The notes beneath the pieces are model-generated. The model was given only the letters and a program-made list of their open reading frames with translations. It had not been told where the DNA came from and made no database searches. Made by a program: the position numbers and the translations under genes. Shown piece by piece: positions 37,621 to 52,334 of a stretch of 64,000 bases of DNA (position 1 is the stretch's first letter; each line of letters starts with the position of its first letter). The stretch is from Phylloscopus collybita (lineage: Eukaryota > Chordata > Aves > Passeriformes > Phylloscopidae), in the NCBI GenBank assembly GCA_027886175.1, contig JAJNNQ010000009.1, positions 27,703,501-27,767,500 on the forward strand, read 5' to 3'.

Positions 37621-39367
37621 ACCTCAAAACCAAAAAAAACCAAAAAATCAGCACCACAGTCTGGCAGTGGAATACAATTATAAACTTGATCCAGAAAAAG
37701 AACTAAACAAGTACTAAAATCTTAAAAATCACAACTTTACATCTCCTGTCCTCACCATTTCTTTTATAGCAGTTTTTCTTTTACACGTGCACACTAATGT
37801 GCCCCACCTGCCAGGCTAACACATCCGCTTTTTATACTACCCCTGAGCTCCAGACAAAAGAGACCAGGAGGCAGAAACTATGAATTTTGCATTGCAGTGA
37901 CTGAAATCACAGTTATGGGAAGTTGGTTTTTCTGCAAGTACTGAAGCCACACATTAGAACTACCTTTGTGGTGCTTGTGAGAAATTTTGACTACAGAGAC
38001 CGGTGAAGTAATGAGACAGAAGCATCTTTATTTTAAGAAACACTTTTGCAACAATTTGATAAAAAAGAGTCAGTGTAGAATTTCATTGCTTTACAGTGTA
38101 ACTCTTTATTAAAGACCAGATGCTTTTTACTTTATCCACATGATAAAAACTACACAGTAAGCATTTCTTTTGTTCTGGTTACAAATCTTAAACAGACATA
38201 CTTATCCCTTTAGTTAAACAACTCTGAGAAGAAAGGAGTGCTAGTGATTTTGGTGGAGCAGCTTAGGCAACGCTACCACTACAAGATTAAAAACATTCAC
38301 TTAACTGCTATCCCACTTCCAACATCCTAGTGCTCCATAGAGAGGAGTAGCCACCTGTCCATCCCCACTGCACTCCCAAAGCACCACGTGTCTGCTGAGT
38401 TCAACATCAGGAGGAAGTTTGAATATTGGCAGTAGCAGACAACAGAGCACTCCCTGTTTTCCTCCAAAGACAGGGCAGGACATTGGATTTGCACTAGTCT
38501 CCACAGGGCTTGTGGCAAAAGTAAAGGTGCCTGGCAATGTTTTCTCTACCAAAAAATTAAGAGCCAAGTCTCTATGACAGAACCAATTAGCACCAATTGT
38601 GTAACTCATCTAGGAAGGGGTAGTTTAAAAAATTGCTACACAAAGCTGTCATTGCCTTAGCCATTTTTGCTGCACACAAGCATTACATGCCTCCATGAAC
38701 TCTTCTCCTCTTAAGCCTCTCCTTAGTGTTTTGGGTTGATTTTTCTCTCATATGAAAGAATATTCAGTTCCAGGTCTGTATGCATTTAGAAAGTCTTGCC
38801 AAAGGAACACAATCTTTTAACAGTCCTCAAAGCAAAATTTCTCTTGGGAAAATGCTACATTGGTTGAAGCACTGGGAAAAGTCAAGAATATATTCAATTT
38901 CATGACAGATAAAATGTAAGAAAATACTTCAGAATTAGGAGGTGTTGTAAACAATGCAGCTTTCACAATACCAAGATAAAAAACCCCAGCCAGCAGCATT
39001 CACACATACATCAGATTTTATCATTTTCCTTCTCACTTGGATTCAACAATAAACAGGTTATCTTTGACAAATTTTGCATTCTGGAGATGCTACATACACT
39101 AAAACTATCCAGCTTCAGGGTTTATGAATTTACAATAATGATATAACAAATGAAATTTATATCTTAGGATTTCATACTGCTGAACTTACATCAAACTTCT
39201 CTTTTATTATGTACTTCTTTTTCTGGCTAGGCATTTATGAGTGGCTGGGCGTTGAAAGTATTTCTGTACTTATTTAGTGATAAAGTGGCTGTTGTGCTTA
39301 TTAAATATATGTTATTTTATATATAAAATTTATAAAGCAAAAGCATTTACTCATACTGAAGTAGAAG
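37621..39367. other. Unassigned DNA with minus-strand frame and poly(A) signals
   Basis: The minus-strand frame 38301-38609 (102 residues) starts with ATG directly after a stop. Minus-strand AATAAA hexamers lie downstream at 38105-38110 and 38027-38032, an arrangement like a short terminal exon with a 3' UTR. The peptide shows no known domain, and its codon use does not separate it from chance. No other gene signal is visible. Confidence 0.3.
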
Positions 39368-40455
39368 CATAGGATGATAAAATCAGTTAGATGGAAAAGA
39401 CCTCTAAGATAATTGAGTCTGGCCATTAACCTAAACACTGCCTTCTTCACCACTAAACCATGTCCCCAAGTGCCATCTACACAGTGTTTGAATGCCTGCA
39501 GGAGTGGTGACTAAAACAGTCCCCTGAACAGCCTCTTGCAATGTCTGACAGCCCTTTCTATGAAGAAATTTTTCCTAATATCCACTCTAAAACTCTGGCA
39601 TGACTTAAGGCCATTCCCTCTCATCATATTTCTTGTTATTTGAGAGAAGAGACTCATTACAGCCTCCTTTCAGGTGGTTATAGAGAGTGGTAAGTTCCCC
39701 CCGAACCTCCTTTTCTCCAGACTAAGCCCAGCTTCCTCAGCTGCTCCTCACAGGACTTGTGCTCCAGGGCCTTCCCCAGCACCTCAATGTCTTTATTGTA
39801 GCAAGGGGCCCAGAACTGGATACAGCACTTGACCTCACCAGTGCTGAGTACAGGGGGACAATCACTGCCCTGGTCCTGCTGGCCACACTATTGCTGATAC
39901 AGGCCAGGATGTCACTGGCCTTCTTGGCCATCTGGCCACACACTGGCTCATGTTCACAGGGACTGACCAAGACTCCAAGGTCCTTTTCTCCTGGGCAGCT
40001 TTCCAGTCACTGTGTCCCCAGCCTGTAGCATTGCCAGGGGTTGGTGTGAGCAAAGGTCCGGACCCAGAACTTCACCTTATTGTACCTCATACCACTGGCC
40101 TCCACCCATCAATCTAGCCTGTCCAGGTCTTTCTTCAGAGCCTTCCCACCTTCCAACAGGTCAACACTCTTCCCTCCCAAGTTCATTTCATTGGCAAATT
40201 TAACTTACTGATAGAGCGCTCGATCCCCTCATCCAGATCATTGATAAGATATTAAACAGGACTGGCCCCAACACTGAGCCCTGTGGAACACTGCAAGTAA
40301 CCAGTTGCCAGTCGGATGTAATTCCATCCACAGCCCCTCTCCGCCCACAGCCTTCCAGCCAATTCTCTTACCCAGCAGAGAGCACTTGTATCCAAGACAT
40401 GAGCAGCTAGTTTCCCCAGGGGAACACGGTGGGAAATTGCGTTCATCATTTCATG
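39368..40455 (-). mobile_element. CR1 LINE, 1.1 kb, RT end and 3' UTR
   Basis: The 3' terminus lies at about 39368 (gcataggatgataaaatcag on plus). The 3' UTR and ORF2 tail follow towards higher coordinates. On the minus strand the RT remnants are readable: FNI then NDLDEGIE around 40214-40258 with a small deletion between them, followed by a decayed palm and thumb region. The frame near 39737-39970 includes [32 protein letters not shown] sequence, the usual CR1 C-terminus. It is 5'-truncated near 40455 and broken by frameshifts, so it is inactive. It is better preserved than the other CR1 scraps here. Confidence 0.9.
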
Positions 40456-43400
40456 CTAAAATTTTCAAATCACTAATTAGCATGGAGAAAGCTCCATACT
40501 GTCAGCTAATTCAGAGTCACTGAAGAAAATCAATGCAGTTAAAAAGTTTTTGAAGAAGGTAATAAAAGATACCAATTTTGCATCACTTTCTCAGTCTTGA
40601 TTTCTTATACAGTTTCACAAGTACTAGTGAGCCTACTCAGAATTATCTGAAGCAACACAAGCTTGGAAAAGAGTAAGTACTACTAGTATTGGCAAGCACT
40701 GAAGAGTTAATGTTACTGCTGGATGACTACCTGGGGAGCATCCATAGGTGAAGTGTTCTAAATAAGAAATGGATTCAGTGGGATCAATTAAACCAAGACT
40801 TCTTATCAGTGAGTTCATTTTCTTCTTTTCATTTCTGTTTGTTTGGGGGTTTTTTCTATGCATATACACAAAAAGCATTATTTTCTGCTAGAGATATTTT
40901 TATTTTCCGTTGCATCCAGGTAAGGCTCATGGGGACTCTATTGCACCAAAGGGATGAATGACAAGTTACCATGCCCTCTAGTGACACTACCAGCTTCTCC
41001 AGCTGCTAGACTGATACCTTATCAGGAATCCTGCACCACACAACCACAGGATGTTGTAGTCTGAATGCAGACTAGAGAAGAAATACAAATCCTTGGACAA
41101 AGCTTGCTCTCTACTGTAAGAAAAATGTCACAAGCTATCACATGAAATCATCCACAATAGGCATGAGACACAAAGGATAGCAGGAAAAATATTTTCCAAA
41201 CTGCTCAGTAACAGGCAAAAAATGAAATGACGAGCAAATGTAATTTACAGACCAAACAAAAAAAAAAGAATATGAAAATGTATTTTTATGTATGAGCTTT
41301 AACTTCTAGCAAATATCTGATAAAGATCAAACTTGCTGACAACTAGCATCAATAGTGGTCAACAACCAGGTTACAAAAAGTATAGAATTGGCTAGTGATT
41401 CTCAATTGATTACACAGTGCTGGTGAAATTCAGGCTGCAAGACTAACTGTTAGAGGAGTTAAACTCAGTTTCGCTTTTGAAAATTAGCAAGGAACTAGAG
41501 GGGTACAGAAGATCAGAAAAATTACTTGGGGCACACAAAATGCAGTTAAAATGGGTAAGAGCAAGAGAATTATAAACCAGTTAAATACTAGTTGTTGGGA
41601 AAATACTGTCAAAAAATTCTAAAAATAAGCTGTAAGCACAGAAAAGGAGAAGACTGATGGGCACCATGAAAACCAAAATTTTGCTTGTTATTGAAGTGTG
41701 TTTAACTCATTTAATTTCTTTCTGCAAGAGAATGATAGGTTTTGGTATAGGGGCAGATGCAGTAGGAGGAAGATATTTTGCCTTTATCCAGGTTTTTGTC
41801 ATTTGTTTAAGATAATATGTTCATACCGCAAAATAGGGTAAAATAGGATGATAGTGTTGCCCAGGAAGAGTCATCACTGGTTCATTATCAAATGGGGAAC
41901 ACACAAAGCAAGTTTTTGCTTTGCTTTTGTCCCACCATTGGCACTGTTCAGCACGTTTTTAATGATTAGGATGGGAGACTACATGCATTCAATCTGCAGG
42001 CTGAAAGCAGCAGCAAACACATCAGACAGCAGAATCAATTGGGATTTGAACCACACATTACATTGGGAGAAGACACACAGAAAAAGATGCAGTTTACTAA
42101 GGATGGAGGCAAGATTCCATACCACACTCTGTGGAAGCAGGGGAAATACAGTGAATCATGAAGTGATCAGGAATCGTGAACATCAAGCTGCTAAAATACA
42201 TACACACAATAGAAACCTCATTTTAAAGTGTGAAATAATCCTCCTACTACCCAGCTGAACACTTCCAAGCAAAGATTAGCCCACTTTCCAGTCTGGTCAC
42301 AGCAACTGAGGGATACAAATCAAATGGTGGTAGGACAGTTGAGTAGTGAGAATGATCAGTGATTCAGAAAACAGAATGCTTTTCCTTAGAGAGTTCTTCA
42401 ATAACAAGGAAAATCTTCAGTAGTAAGGAAAATTATATATTGAAAGAGAACATGGAAATTTCATCACTGGTTATTTTCAGAAGGAAGTTGAATACTTATA
42501 ACAAATACTGTTCATCCTGCCTTTGAGCAAGATCTCTATTTCAAGTCTTGTTTTCTGTAACAGACTGATGTGATTTCTTTTAGAAGGACAGGAAATTAAT
42601 AGACTAATCTCTAGCTGGATGAAATTTCAGTGTGTAAAATCAGTTCACTTACAGCGAGACACGAGGCCATTTCCCTGCCAATAAGATTGAAAAGTGGTCT
42701 CATTTCCTCTTCCTAAGAGAACAGAAGCTGCACACACGCTAAAAATCTCTATATGCTAAACACCAAGTAAGCAGCTTCCAGTTATAAGAAGCTACAAACA
42801 AGTTACAAAGATTTAGAAATGAATCTACAAATTGTTACTAAGACAATGATTAGAAGTTTTACAAAGATAGAGCCTTATTGTAATTATAGTTTGCATTTCT
42901 GATGTGAAATCTCTGCGTCATATGACTGAGTTACTGTATTGCTCTCCTTAGCAATACAATTGATATTAACTAGTGCTTGTGGGGCTCATCTTCTCTCAAA
43001 AATCAATACCAGCAGACAATTTAGGCTCAAATAACCTTTGTGGTAGTTCTTTAATTTTTGTAAAGATACTCTGAAATTGTTCTTTAGATTTAGCAGACAT
43101 TTGGTCTCAGTGCTTTGGAAAATAAAACCAAAAATTAGTCACTTCTTGTGCCTCAGTCTGGAGACAATTCACTTTTCAGGTGCTATTTTCCTCAGAACAC
43201 TGTGAAGAAAAACACCCACATGTGAAGGGGTTTTCTTTAAATAACTGCAAAATAACAGCTAAAACATGTTTCTAGTTCTTTTCTTGATGACTCAAAAATA
43301 TGGCAGAAATATTATCAAAGCAGATGATTTTCCACTATGTATATTGCCTATAGAGTTAGAAAACTTCTTTTGAAAGTGCCTAGGTTGAGAAGTTCATATA

Positions 43401-45590
43401 TTGTTTGCTTGTCAAACAGCTTGAAGAGGTTGACAATACCATTAGACATAGTATTGAAGTGATGAATGGATGGATGGATTATCCTCACCTGCTGAGTGTT
43501 GTTTGCTAAAGACATTTTAGTTAGACTTTGCTGATTCCTTTCAGTTCTAACAAATTGTCTTCAAAATGTGGATTCATCTAATTTGAAAACCAGACTTCCA
43601 AACCAGAAAATTAAAAACCACAGTTGCAAATACAGGTAGAGAAATATACTGCATGTTGGTTTGCTAGAAAATGTTTCTATATTGCTTTAGTTCAATGTCA
43701 CCTCTGGAATATAAGGTATATTTTCTTTAAAGACCTGATGACTACACCCTAGATATTTAGATCCTTTTTGACAGTCCATTGCTATTGCTAGCATTATCAG
43801 TTTCTTTTCTGCTTCTACTCATGTTCATTTCCTTTCCTAGATATGAGCAGTTACTGTTTCATGGTTTCTATTCATTCTTTGAGTGCAATGTATTTTATTG
43901 TCCTGATTTCTTAACATTTCCTATAATTTTCTAGCTCTTACAAAATTTATGCTGATGTCTGAATGTCTTCACATGTGGGATAGCTCTTCTATTATGTTTC
44001 GTCTCTTTTCAACACTTTCCAAGTTTTTCATATCGAATAGAATAGAGAATAAATCCTAACACTGAAATGAAAAAATAATTTTTAAAAAGCCACTGAAGGA
44101 AGTTACTCCTCTATTACTCTAAACTAGGCCATAGCCACACCTGTTATCAACACCTATGAAGAACTGGATACCAAATTCACTATGATTACTTGGAGCTTTA
44201 TCACATGAAGGTAGGCTATGGTTCACAGCTGTTCTGGTGAAGTTTCTCACAATAAGCCTCTATATTTTAATCAGTTAATGCATACCAATCTAGGCATCAC
44301 TTTCCTAATCATTCATAAACAGTCCTCTGTAACAGGGTTGAGAAATCATTCAGCTGGCTCAATCTCCATAACAGGACTTAGCACCAATTGTGTATCTGGC
44401 AGGATGAGAAAGTTTGGAAAGATGGACAAAAGAAGAAAGGCTTATACAACTAGTAAGGCTCATAGGGCCAGTTTCTCTGTTGTTACATTTCTTTGCTACT
44501 TTAAAGCATACATTAAGGTACTAGTAATTGTCTGAGACTCAAGTAGGTTCAAAGACAAAATGTTTTAGAGACAAATACTCACACATGTAACAACTTTGGA
44601 AGGGAAATCATGGACTTACCACCTTTTATTGCAGTCCTGGAAACTTATTTTTAGAATAGTCAAGAGACCCAATGGTCTATCAGAAGACCATGTTTCTGAT
44701 TTCAGTTATCATTCCACAAAGATATTAGGTACGTCTTTTATCACTAATTAATTCAGGTCTCTATGTCCTCATTATAACTTAAGATCATCAAACCTGGAAG
44801 GAATACTGAAACTAAAGGAGCCATAGACTTTAATATTTCCACCAGAGAGACATTTGGTCAGTTTCAACAGAAAAGTAGGGCATTATTCAAAGTATGATTC
44901 AAAAATAGACTGAAGGCATGAGTCAACCTCTCTTTTGTCTGCTCTTCTGTGTCATTACCACTGTGATGTTACCTTTAGTGAGGACTGAGTGGTCTGCTGG
45001 GTTGCAGCCTAGTAATAGAATTATTCACATACTTCATTAACCCACAAATCTGTAACAGATCTTTTGCTATCATTACACATATAATGAAAGTTTGCCTCCT
45101 AACTAACGTCACACACTTATTCAAACCAGCTGGCTGTGTTTGTACAGCAGTAATATTTCACAGTTTAATGAATCATTTTCTCTGTTATCCTTTAGTTACA
45201 TAAGGGCTGCAGTATATATTACAAAGTAGCAGCCAGTAATATATTTTATAAAACAACCACTGAGTTAAGAGTACAATAAAACAACCAAAACAGTTTTTTA
45301 CTCTGCAGAAATAATAGCAGATCCAATTTATCCTGACTTAAGAACAACATATGCTTAAAGTGCAAGGCCCCTTCCTTCACAAAACAAAATCTCTGCATTA
45401 ATATTTGAAAGACCACAGTCCCTCAATTATTTAAGTTTAATCAGTGTACTTCTCTAATGTTGTATTTGCCTCAGAGATAGAAATCTAATACAGTATTCTC
45501 AGGAATTCTTAGTCATGTCTCTCTAGAGGAAGATTCATCCCACATTAAAATAGATGTTGACAAATTGCTTTCCTGTATCTTTTCAGAAAA
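40456..45590. other. AT-rich DNA with no recognised gene
   Basis: The longest frame, 41848-42258 (136 residues), has no motif, no splice context and a mixed hydrophobic/basic composition typical of chance frames. A small (GGAT)n-type run lies near 43465. No repeat family recognised. Confidence 0.5.
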
Positions 45591-45745
45591 ACCACAAAAC
45601 TATTTCAGTTGGAAGGGACATCTTGAGAATATTTAGTCCACCCTCCCAGCTTAAGCAGGGTCAGCTGGAGCAGGTTACCCAGGACCACTTGAGAGCAGCA
45701 TGTCTCACTCACACATTTGTTACATCCTGCCCAGCAGCATCATAA
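45591..45745 (-). mobile_element. CR1 LINE 3' scrap
   Basis: The plus strand reads tttcagttggaagggacatc, then agcagggtcagctggagcag and gttacccaggacca. These blocks are typical of the CR1 3' UTR read backwards. About 155 bp, diverged. The 63-residue plus-strand frame across it is chance. Confidence 0.75.
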
Positions 45746-48700
45746 GAGATGTATGTAGCACTGAGCAGCTTCATATCAGCTTCACATAAGCTTCATATCA
45801 AATGCCTCTGCAATCCCAAAATGAGGTATACCCTAGAGCCCTAAGACCTGGGCTACTCAGAGTATATTGTTGCACCTCTATATATTTCCAAGCCTTAAAC
45901 ACTCTACAGCTAGAGATCCAGTTTTCGCTTCCTATGCTTTGATCAGTTTGCCAACATAAAGTTTGGCTAGATGTTTAATACTTTGAAAGCATCAGAAAAG
46001 TGATGTGTTGGACCTCAGAAGAATTTTCTAAATTAAAAACATAATCAGATTTGAAATAGAGAGTAAACTACTTCAAGTGAATGTGTCAGGTGGCTATGGT
46101 TACAACACAAGAGATCTCTCGATCTGTACTTAGTGGCCCAAGCATTCTCTTCAATGCAGCATTCCTCTTGTAATCCCATGCAAAACTGAACAGCTCTGGT
46201 AGAAATAACTAAAAGACAAAAAATTCTCCCTTCTTAAACAAACTAAACTCTGATGGTTCTGGAAATCTGGCTTTGAACACTTCCAGATTAAGGAATGTAT
46301 GAAGGCTAAGATAGGAAAGAATGCAAAATCCACAACAATGTATAATTCAAAGGATGCACACACATCACCTGCTCTGTAAAGGGACTTGGTGCACAAGTCC
46401 TGCAAGAGGGCCTTCCCTGAAAAATATGAGTTTTTTAACTCCCTTCATCTCCAAGCTGGAGACTCAAAAGAGTATGCAATGTGTCTTGCATTAACATTTC
46501 CCTCCTATTATTTAGCATGTTAAACATCATCCAGTTCAGCCACATCCTAACTGACCCCCATAATCACTCACTGCCTAAAAATTCTGGCCACCTACCACAG
46601 AGCTAGAGAGTTCATTTTACAAACAATGTACAACAAAGTTCTCTAACAAGGCTCAGCACTTTTGAGACTTGCCTCCACTTGTTGCCCATTGTGCTGACTT
46701 CAGTTTCCCCGCAAAAAACCAAGGATTTCTGGTGGGACCGTGGACATAACCCTCATTAGTGAAGTGATCTATCTTCAGTTAGAAGAATTCACAGATCACT
46801 CTAGTATTTCTTTTATTCCTCCAAAACCTGAAGTATACTTGTACTTATGTGAGTGAAAATGAATTCTGGCTTTGTACAATTAATCAGAAAATATTTATTG
46901 AAAAAGAAGTTCCATACACCAATTATGAGAGTTGTGTTTGACACTTGATGGAAATAGCAGAAACCCATTTGACAAACATATTTAAACCCTACTAAGGGTC
47001 ATATAAGACAAGACCCTACTCATCTTAATGTATTGCCTCTCATCATTCCAAACCAGGACCTATCAAGCTGAATCAGATCAGGCCATTGATTTCCCTGTGT
47101 TTAACTCTCTGTATGTTTGTTTCTACATGATAAGAAGATAAATCATACTCCCTTCAAAAGAAGAGAGGAATTTTTAACATATAGGTGTGTTATTGCATAC
47201 GGTGATACTGGTACATTTGTTACTCCCATGATGTACAGAATGGAAATCTGTAATGAAAAAGTTAGACCTCTGTCTCTACTTTATCCTTAGGTCATGGTAT
47301 CTCAGGGAAAAAAAAATAGGAAAAATATCATCATTCTCTTTCACAGTACATACTTTCTATATTATCTTCTTTAGGTCAATACTATACTCCCATTTGTAGC
47401 AAGGGAATTAGGGGAAAATAGATTGTTAAGGGTCTGATAAAATATTTAATCGGAATATGCCCACCTCTCATTCCCTGGGCAGAGCTCAAGAGACTGTGAA
47501 CTCCACAGAGAGCTCAGTACATCAGGAACAAGATCAATGTTAATTAGAGCAAGATATATAAACTTCTTCCAAAGTGTAAGACACATGATAAGGAATTCAA
47601 TGCATAATTTTAAGAGACTGGTATAGATAACTTGAGTCAGGGGAATTGAGTCTTCTTTTGTTAGTGTTTCCATTAGTTACAGAAACATTTATTCTGAGGT
47701 ACAGCAACATTAGGCAGTAACTAAAATGCACAATAAGAAATTAAGAAACACTTCCATCATGTGGCCATTAAAAGCCAAGTAGTTTTTCTTCTGTTGGTGA
47801 TTACTATAAGTATCTATTCACTGCAAAGAAATAGATTTTCAGCTTGTGCAAAAAATAATGGGACATCACTGCAGTTACTGTAAGATTTTTCACTCAGAAA
47901 AAATTATATTTTTATAGATTAATATGCTTAATAAGAAAATACTGAGAACCTCTCCTTTGTCTTAGGAAATGAACTGCACAGTAGAGGTAACTGGTAAAAG
48001 AGTTAAAGGCCAAAAAAAAAAAAAATTCTAAGTGCATATTTAACATCATGGGTAATTTAATGCCAGCTTATTGACATAAAATCCAAAACATTTTTATGCT
48101 ACAAAAAGTCCTCAGCCATGATCAAAAAATAAAACTGTAGGTGATAGACTAGAGAAGTCACTCATCTTACACAAAGTTTTGGAGTAAAACAGGAAAACTG
48201 AAAAGAAAAACGGTTTGCATACAGTTGCAAGAATTGACACAAGGTGACCTGACAAATGCAGGACCATTTCTTTGGGTACTTCACTACCTGTATATATAGT
48301 TTTGCTTTATTGTGCTGGGATTCACGCACTCCTAAGTCAACACAGGTGTGTACATAGAGCTACAAGTCTGTGTTGTGCTGACTCTGAGTAATTGCTACAT
48401 TGCTACATTGATCCCATACCACAGAACAACAGAAAAAAATTACAGTAGCTGATGGCCTCCTTGTAACAAATCTCTTTCCTTGTAAAGTTTATATGCTAAA
48501 ATAATGTTTCAGAACATAATGCTCTTCCTAGGAACAGTGTTTAAACAAACATATAAACACTGCTTTTGGCAGCAAAAATCAAATTAGATTGAGAGGCAGA
48601 CAATAGAAGGAACAATACTGAAACTGATTTTAAAAACTTCTGCCTGAATTCACCATCTTTCAGCACCAAAAAAAAGCCATCATCTCAACTGATATATATC

Positions 48701-51700
48701 ATTGAGCTGGGTTTCTTTGTTTTCACTTGGGTTTTTTGACCCATTCAAGTTCATTTACAGAAAGATAAAGATTTTCATTCAGAGTTTGAAAAATTATGTC
48801 GAAGAGCCAAATAGCTGGAATATAACTTAATAGATCCCTAATGAAGTCACAATTTGAAATTTAAACATTTAAGCTGCAACTCTGTCAGAGCATCCATTGA
48901 CAGTAGCGCTAATAATAGAATTTATAAGAGCACTGCAGACCACCTCTGTGGTATACATAGAGATTCAAAATGGATATACAATTCATGTGCTTGATGGTTT
49001 TAACAGTGTTGACTCTGCTTCAGAGCAACACTGCTGGTTTGGGCCTCTCAGATCACTTTTCCAAGTGCCTTGACAAAAAGATAGTCTTCATTTTTATTTT
49101 ATTTAGTATGGTGCAGAGCACATTAGCATCAATTATCAAAAGAAACACATCTACTTTCACTGTAAGCTCCTTGTATATTCTTTGTATAAGGAAATACTGA
49201 CTAAAATAAAAAACTATAGAGGTTACTGAAATTTTTACCTGATACCCTACCCATATATTTGTTTAGTGATTTGGTGCAAATTTAAAAAGTCAATTTTAAT
49301 TAGTATTTCTACATAATAATATATTAAATGTTGTAAATATATACCTTGAAGGGTTTTTTTACACAAATAAAAATCTGAGAGTATTTGAATGTTTATTTTA
49401 ATTAATAAATGGAATTAAAAAATGGATTTTTTTTTCCTCCATGAGAATTATCAGTTCAGTAACTTTCACTGCTGCTGTAATCTAATCTGTTTATCATTAC
49501 CAAAACTGACAAGTGAAAATAACTTCATCTAGAAAACTTCTGGTAAGCTTTCTGATGGTAACTTCTGAGAGAGAAGGCCAAAGACTGGGACAGGAAAATT
49601 TTCTCAAAATTAGAGTTAAAACATCACAGCATCTTCATTACCTAGCAGTTACAATCCTATTCCAAAACGGATTGCTAAAGAGATAACCAGAGAACTTCTT
49701 AATTAAAATCTTATTGATGTGCTGTATCTACAGAGATAATTAACTACAGCAACAAGTTCTGCATACAAAAACATATTTGTCTTGCCAAAGGAATAATTGA
49801 GAAAAATTACTGGGTGGTTAAGACTAGATGCAGATATTTTTTGTCAATTTGCTTCTATTATCTGCATAAAAACCTAAAGAGCTTCAATGACTGCAGATTT
49901 TTCTTTAACTAACCAAGAAACAAAATACAGAAGAGTAAAATAATTGTGCCCCTCTCAATAAATTAACTCAAGGAAGGTAAGTGCAGTTGAACTGTGAAAT
50001 GGTCTGTGTAACTGACATTTTATGTGCTATCCACATTTGTCAGCAGAAGCTGTAATATGTTTCCCTATTTTAAGCAATCAATGAACTACCAAATGTGCTT
50101 TTCTATTTTTAGCACAAGTTTCTTAAAAATTTTATGCAGACCTACCCTTGCTGGAATGTTCATAAACCTCACAAGAGAGCTACTCACTGTTTTTAACCTT
50201 TGAGCACTGGCAATATTTGTACCCTTGCGTCAGATTTTATTTTTGCTGCCAGAAAACAAAATAAAAGGCTAAAGGATATATTGTAGAATTCATCCATCTT
50301 TCAATGGTTATTTTTAAAAATTAGCTCCAGAAAATATACTATCAGGAAGTACTGAAAACACATTCACGTTCACAGATTATTCAGGGTCTAGTAGGAAACA
50401 AAGTTCAGCAGGAGGCAGAATTTTTTCGCTGGCTGCTGAAGGCATGAGCATCTTATGTTAATTAATACCAAGATGCAGCACATGGGAACACCTTAGGAGT
50501 GTTATGATTGTATTTGACTCTGATGGCTCTGCTCTCAGTTCAGACACTGGGAAATAATTTCAAACAATTGTATTATCCATATCAAAGGTCCAGAAAACAT
50601 ACAGACTGGAAGAAAAGATGATTTTCCTATTTCAAATAGGTAAGGATGCAGTGGATTCTACAACAAATAGTTTATAAAATACTGACATTATGACTCAATA
50701 TTGTGAAAATTTATTTGGATCTGTAGATAACAGATAACCTTGCTGAATTTTACTGGACTGTTTCAAACACAGTCAAGGAGAAATCAAACACATTTCTTTC
50801 TTCATACAAGCACTAACTGAGTCTTCAGGGATTGTGATTATTTTCAACAAGTTAATAATTATGCTGTGTTAAAAAAATAAAAATTAAAATAAAAAGAATG
50901 GATTTATTGGTGCAAAGCGACTCACTCATTTAAATTTACAGTTAGTAAATTCATTACCAAATAATTTTCAAGGCTTTAAAGATAAGTCTTACTTGAGGCA
51001 CGCAGTATCATTTTCTGAGAATTTTTTCTGTCCAGTACTGTATTCTGGAAGTTCATTATATCCAAAATAAATAAGCATACAATACAATAGATAAGATGTA
51101 TAGCCAGAGGAAACTTTTCCTGCAGTTTTTGTTTTGCCTGTGCCTTTAGTCTTCACAAACAAAACACAATGCATTGTAGCATCTATTTGAATACTCTAAG
51201 AGCAATATAACTGCCATTTCCCATTTCTCATTGAGGTGACAAAGTTATTTGAAAAACTTAAACATCGTTGGAGTAGCAGCTGACAATCAGAAGTAGACAT
51301 ATGAAAATGGATTCTCCAAGTTTTTGAAGTAAACAGGCATACAGCCTATTCCATATCTAAATGTTCAAATATAGTTAGAAATCTTCAACAGAAGCAACTA
51401 AGAACAGGTATGCCCTCTAAACACTTTATTTTGTAATTATTGGAACTGTCACATAGATGGGGAAAAAAAAGAAAAAGAGAATAAACAGAATATTCTACCT
51501 CAGTGCCACAAAAAGGACCCATTAAAAAAAACAAAGATATTTTATTCTCCTATACCTTGCAATGAAGTAAAGATTTACTGACATCAATGAAACAATGATT
51601 TTTTAAAAATTAAGACCATTTTAATATTCTTGATGAATACATGGATATGCATAACTTATCTGGCATCTGGAGGTGGGCAAAACACAAACTCTTCTATATG

Positions 51701-52294
51701 GAAGGGAAAACATGAGGTGGTCTGAGAAAATCAGGCAAAACCAGACAAGTACCTGAGGAAGAACCCACTACATCCCAAGCACAACAATGGAGATAATACC
51801 AGCATAGTAAAAGCTGCAGACAACCAAAATTATTCATACAAATTTTCACTGGACAAAAATATCAAGAGGCTCCATTTAAAACCTCAAATATGAAAGATCG
51901 GAAGAGGACTGGCGAAAATTACACATGACCAAGTTAATATTTTCACAACCCTCAATTATAAGCTTTCATAATGGTGATTTTAAAAGATGTACAAAAGAAA
52001 TTATTGCAAAATGAGCATAGAAGGGATGCAGTCTGCTTAACATTCACACTGCATAAGTACAAACATGCAGATTGCACTTTCCCAGAGCACGTCTGATCCT
52101 GAACTGATTTAAATGGAGAGTGAAAATCACAGAGGTGTCTGAGACCATTAAACACATGCTAAGCTCTAATAGCTTTTGTAAGTACAGAGATTTATTTCAT
52201 GGGACACAACAATAATCCTTGGTATTGCAGGAAACTTAGTACATTGATCCTACTCTTCCTAACTTTTGGGGACCCAAATAGATTGCAAAGTACC

Positions 52295-52334
52295 TATGTA
52301 TATGTGTATGTATATTTATATATATTATATATAC
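52295..52334. repeat. TA/TATG microsatellite
   Basis: About 40 bp of tatgtatatgtg-like and tatata repeats. The plus-strand frame 52199-52396 reads it as a Tyr-Val run and is an artefact. Confidence 0.92.

Noticed and set aside
38301..38609. The minus-strand peptide contains CHRDLALNFLVEK, which resembles the tyrosine-kinase catalytic loop HRDLAARN.
   Set aside because: The key Arg-Asn spacing is altered, no DFG or APE motif follows, and nothing kinase-like precedes it. A chance match of one short motif is more likely.
41848..42258. 136-residue plus-strand open frame.
   Set aside because: No domain, no splice or promoter context and no protein-like periodicity. This length is expected occasionally by chance in 64 kb.
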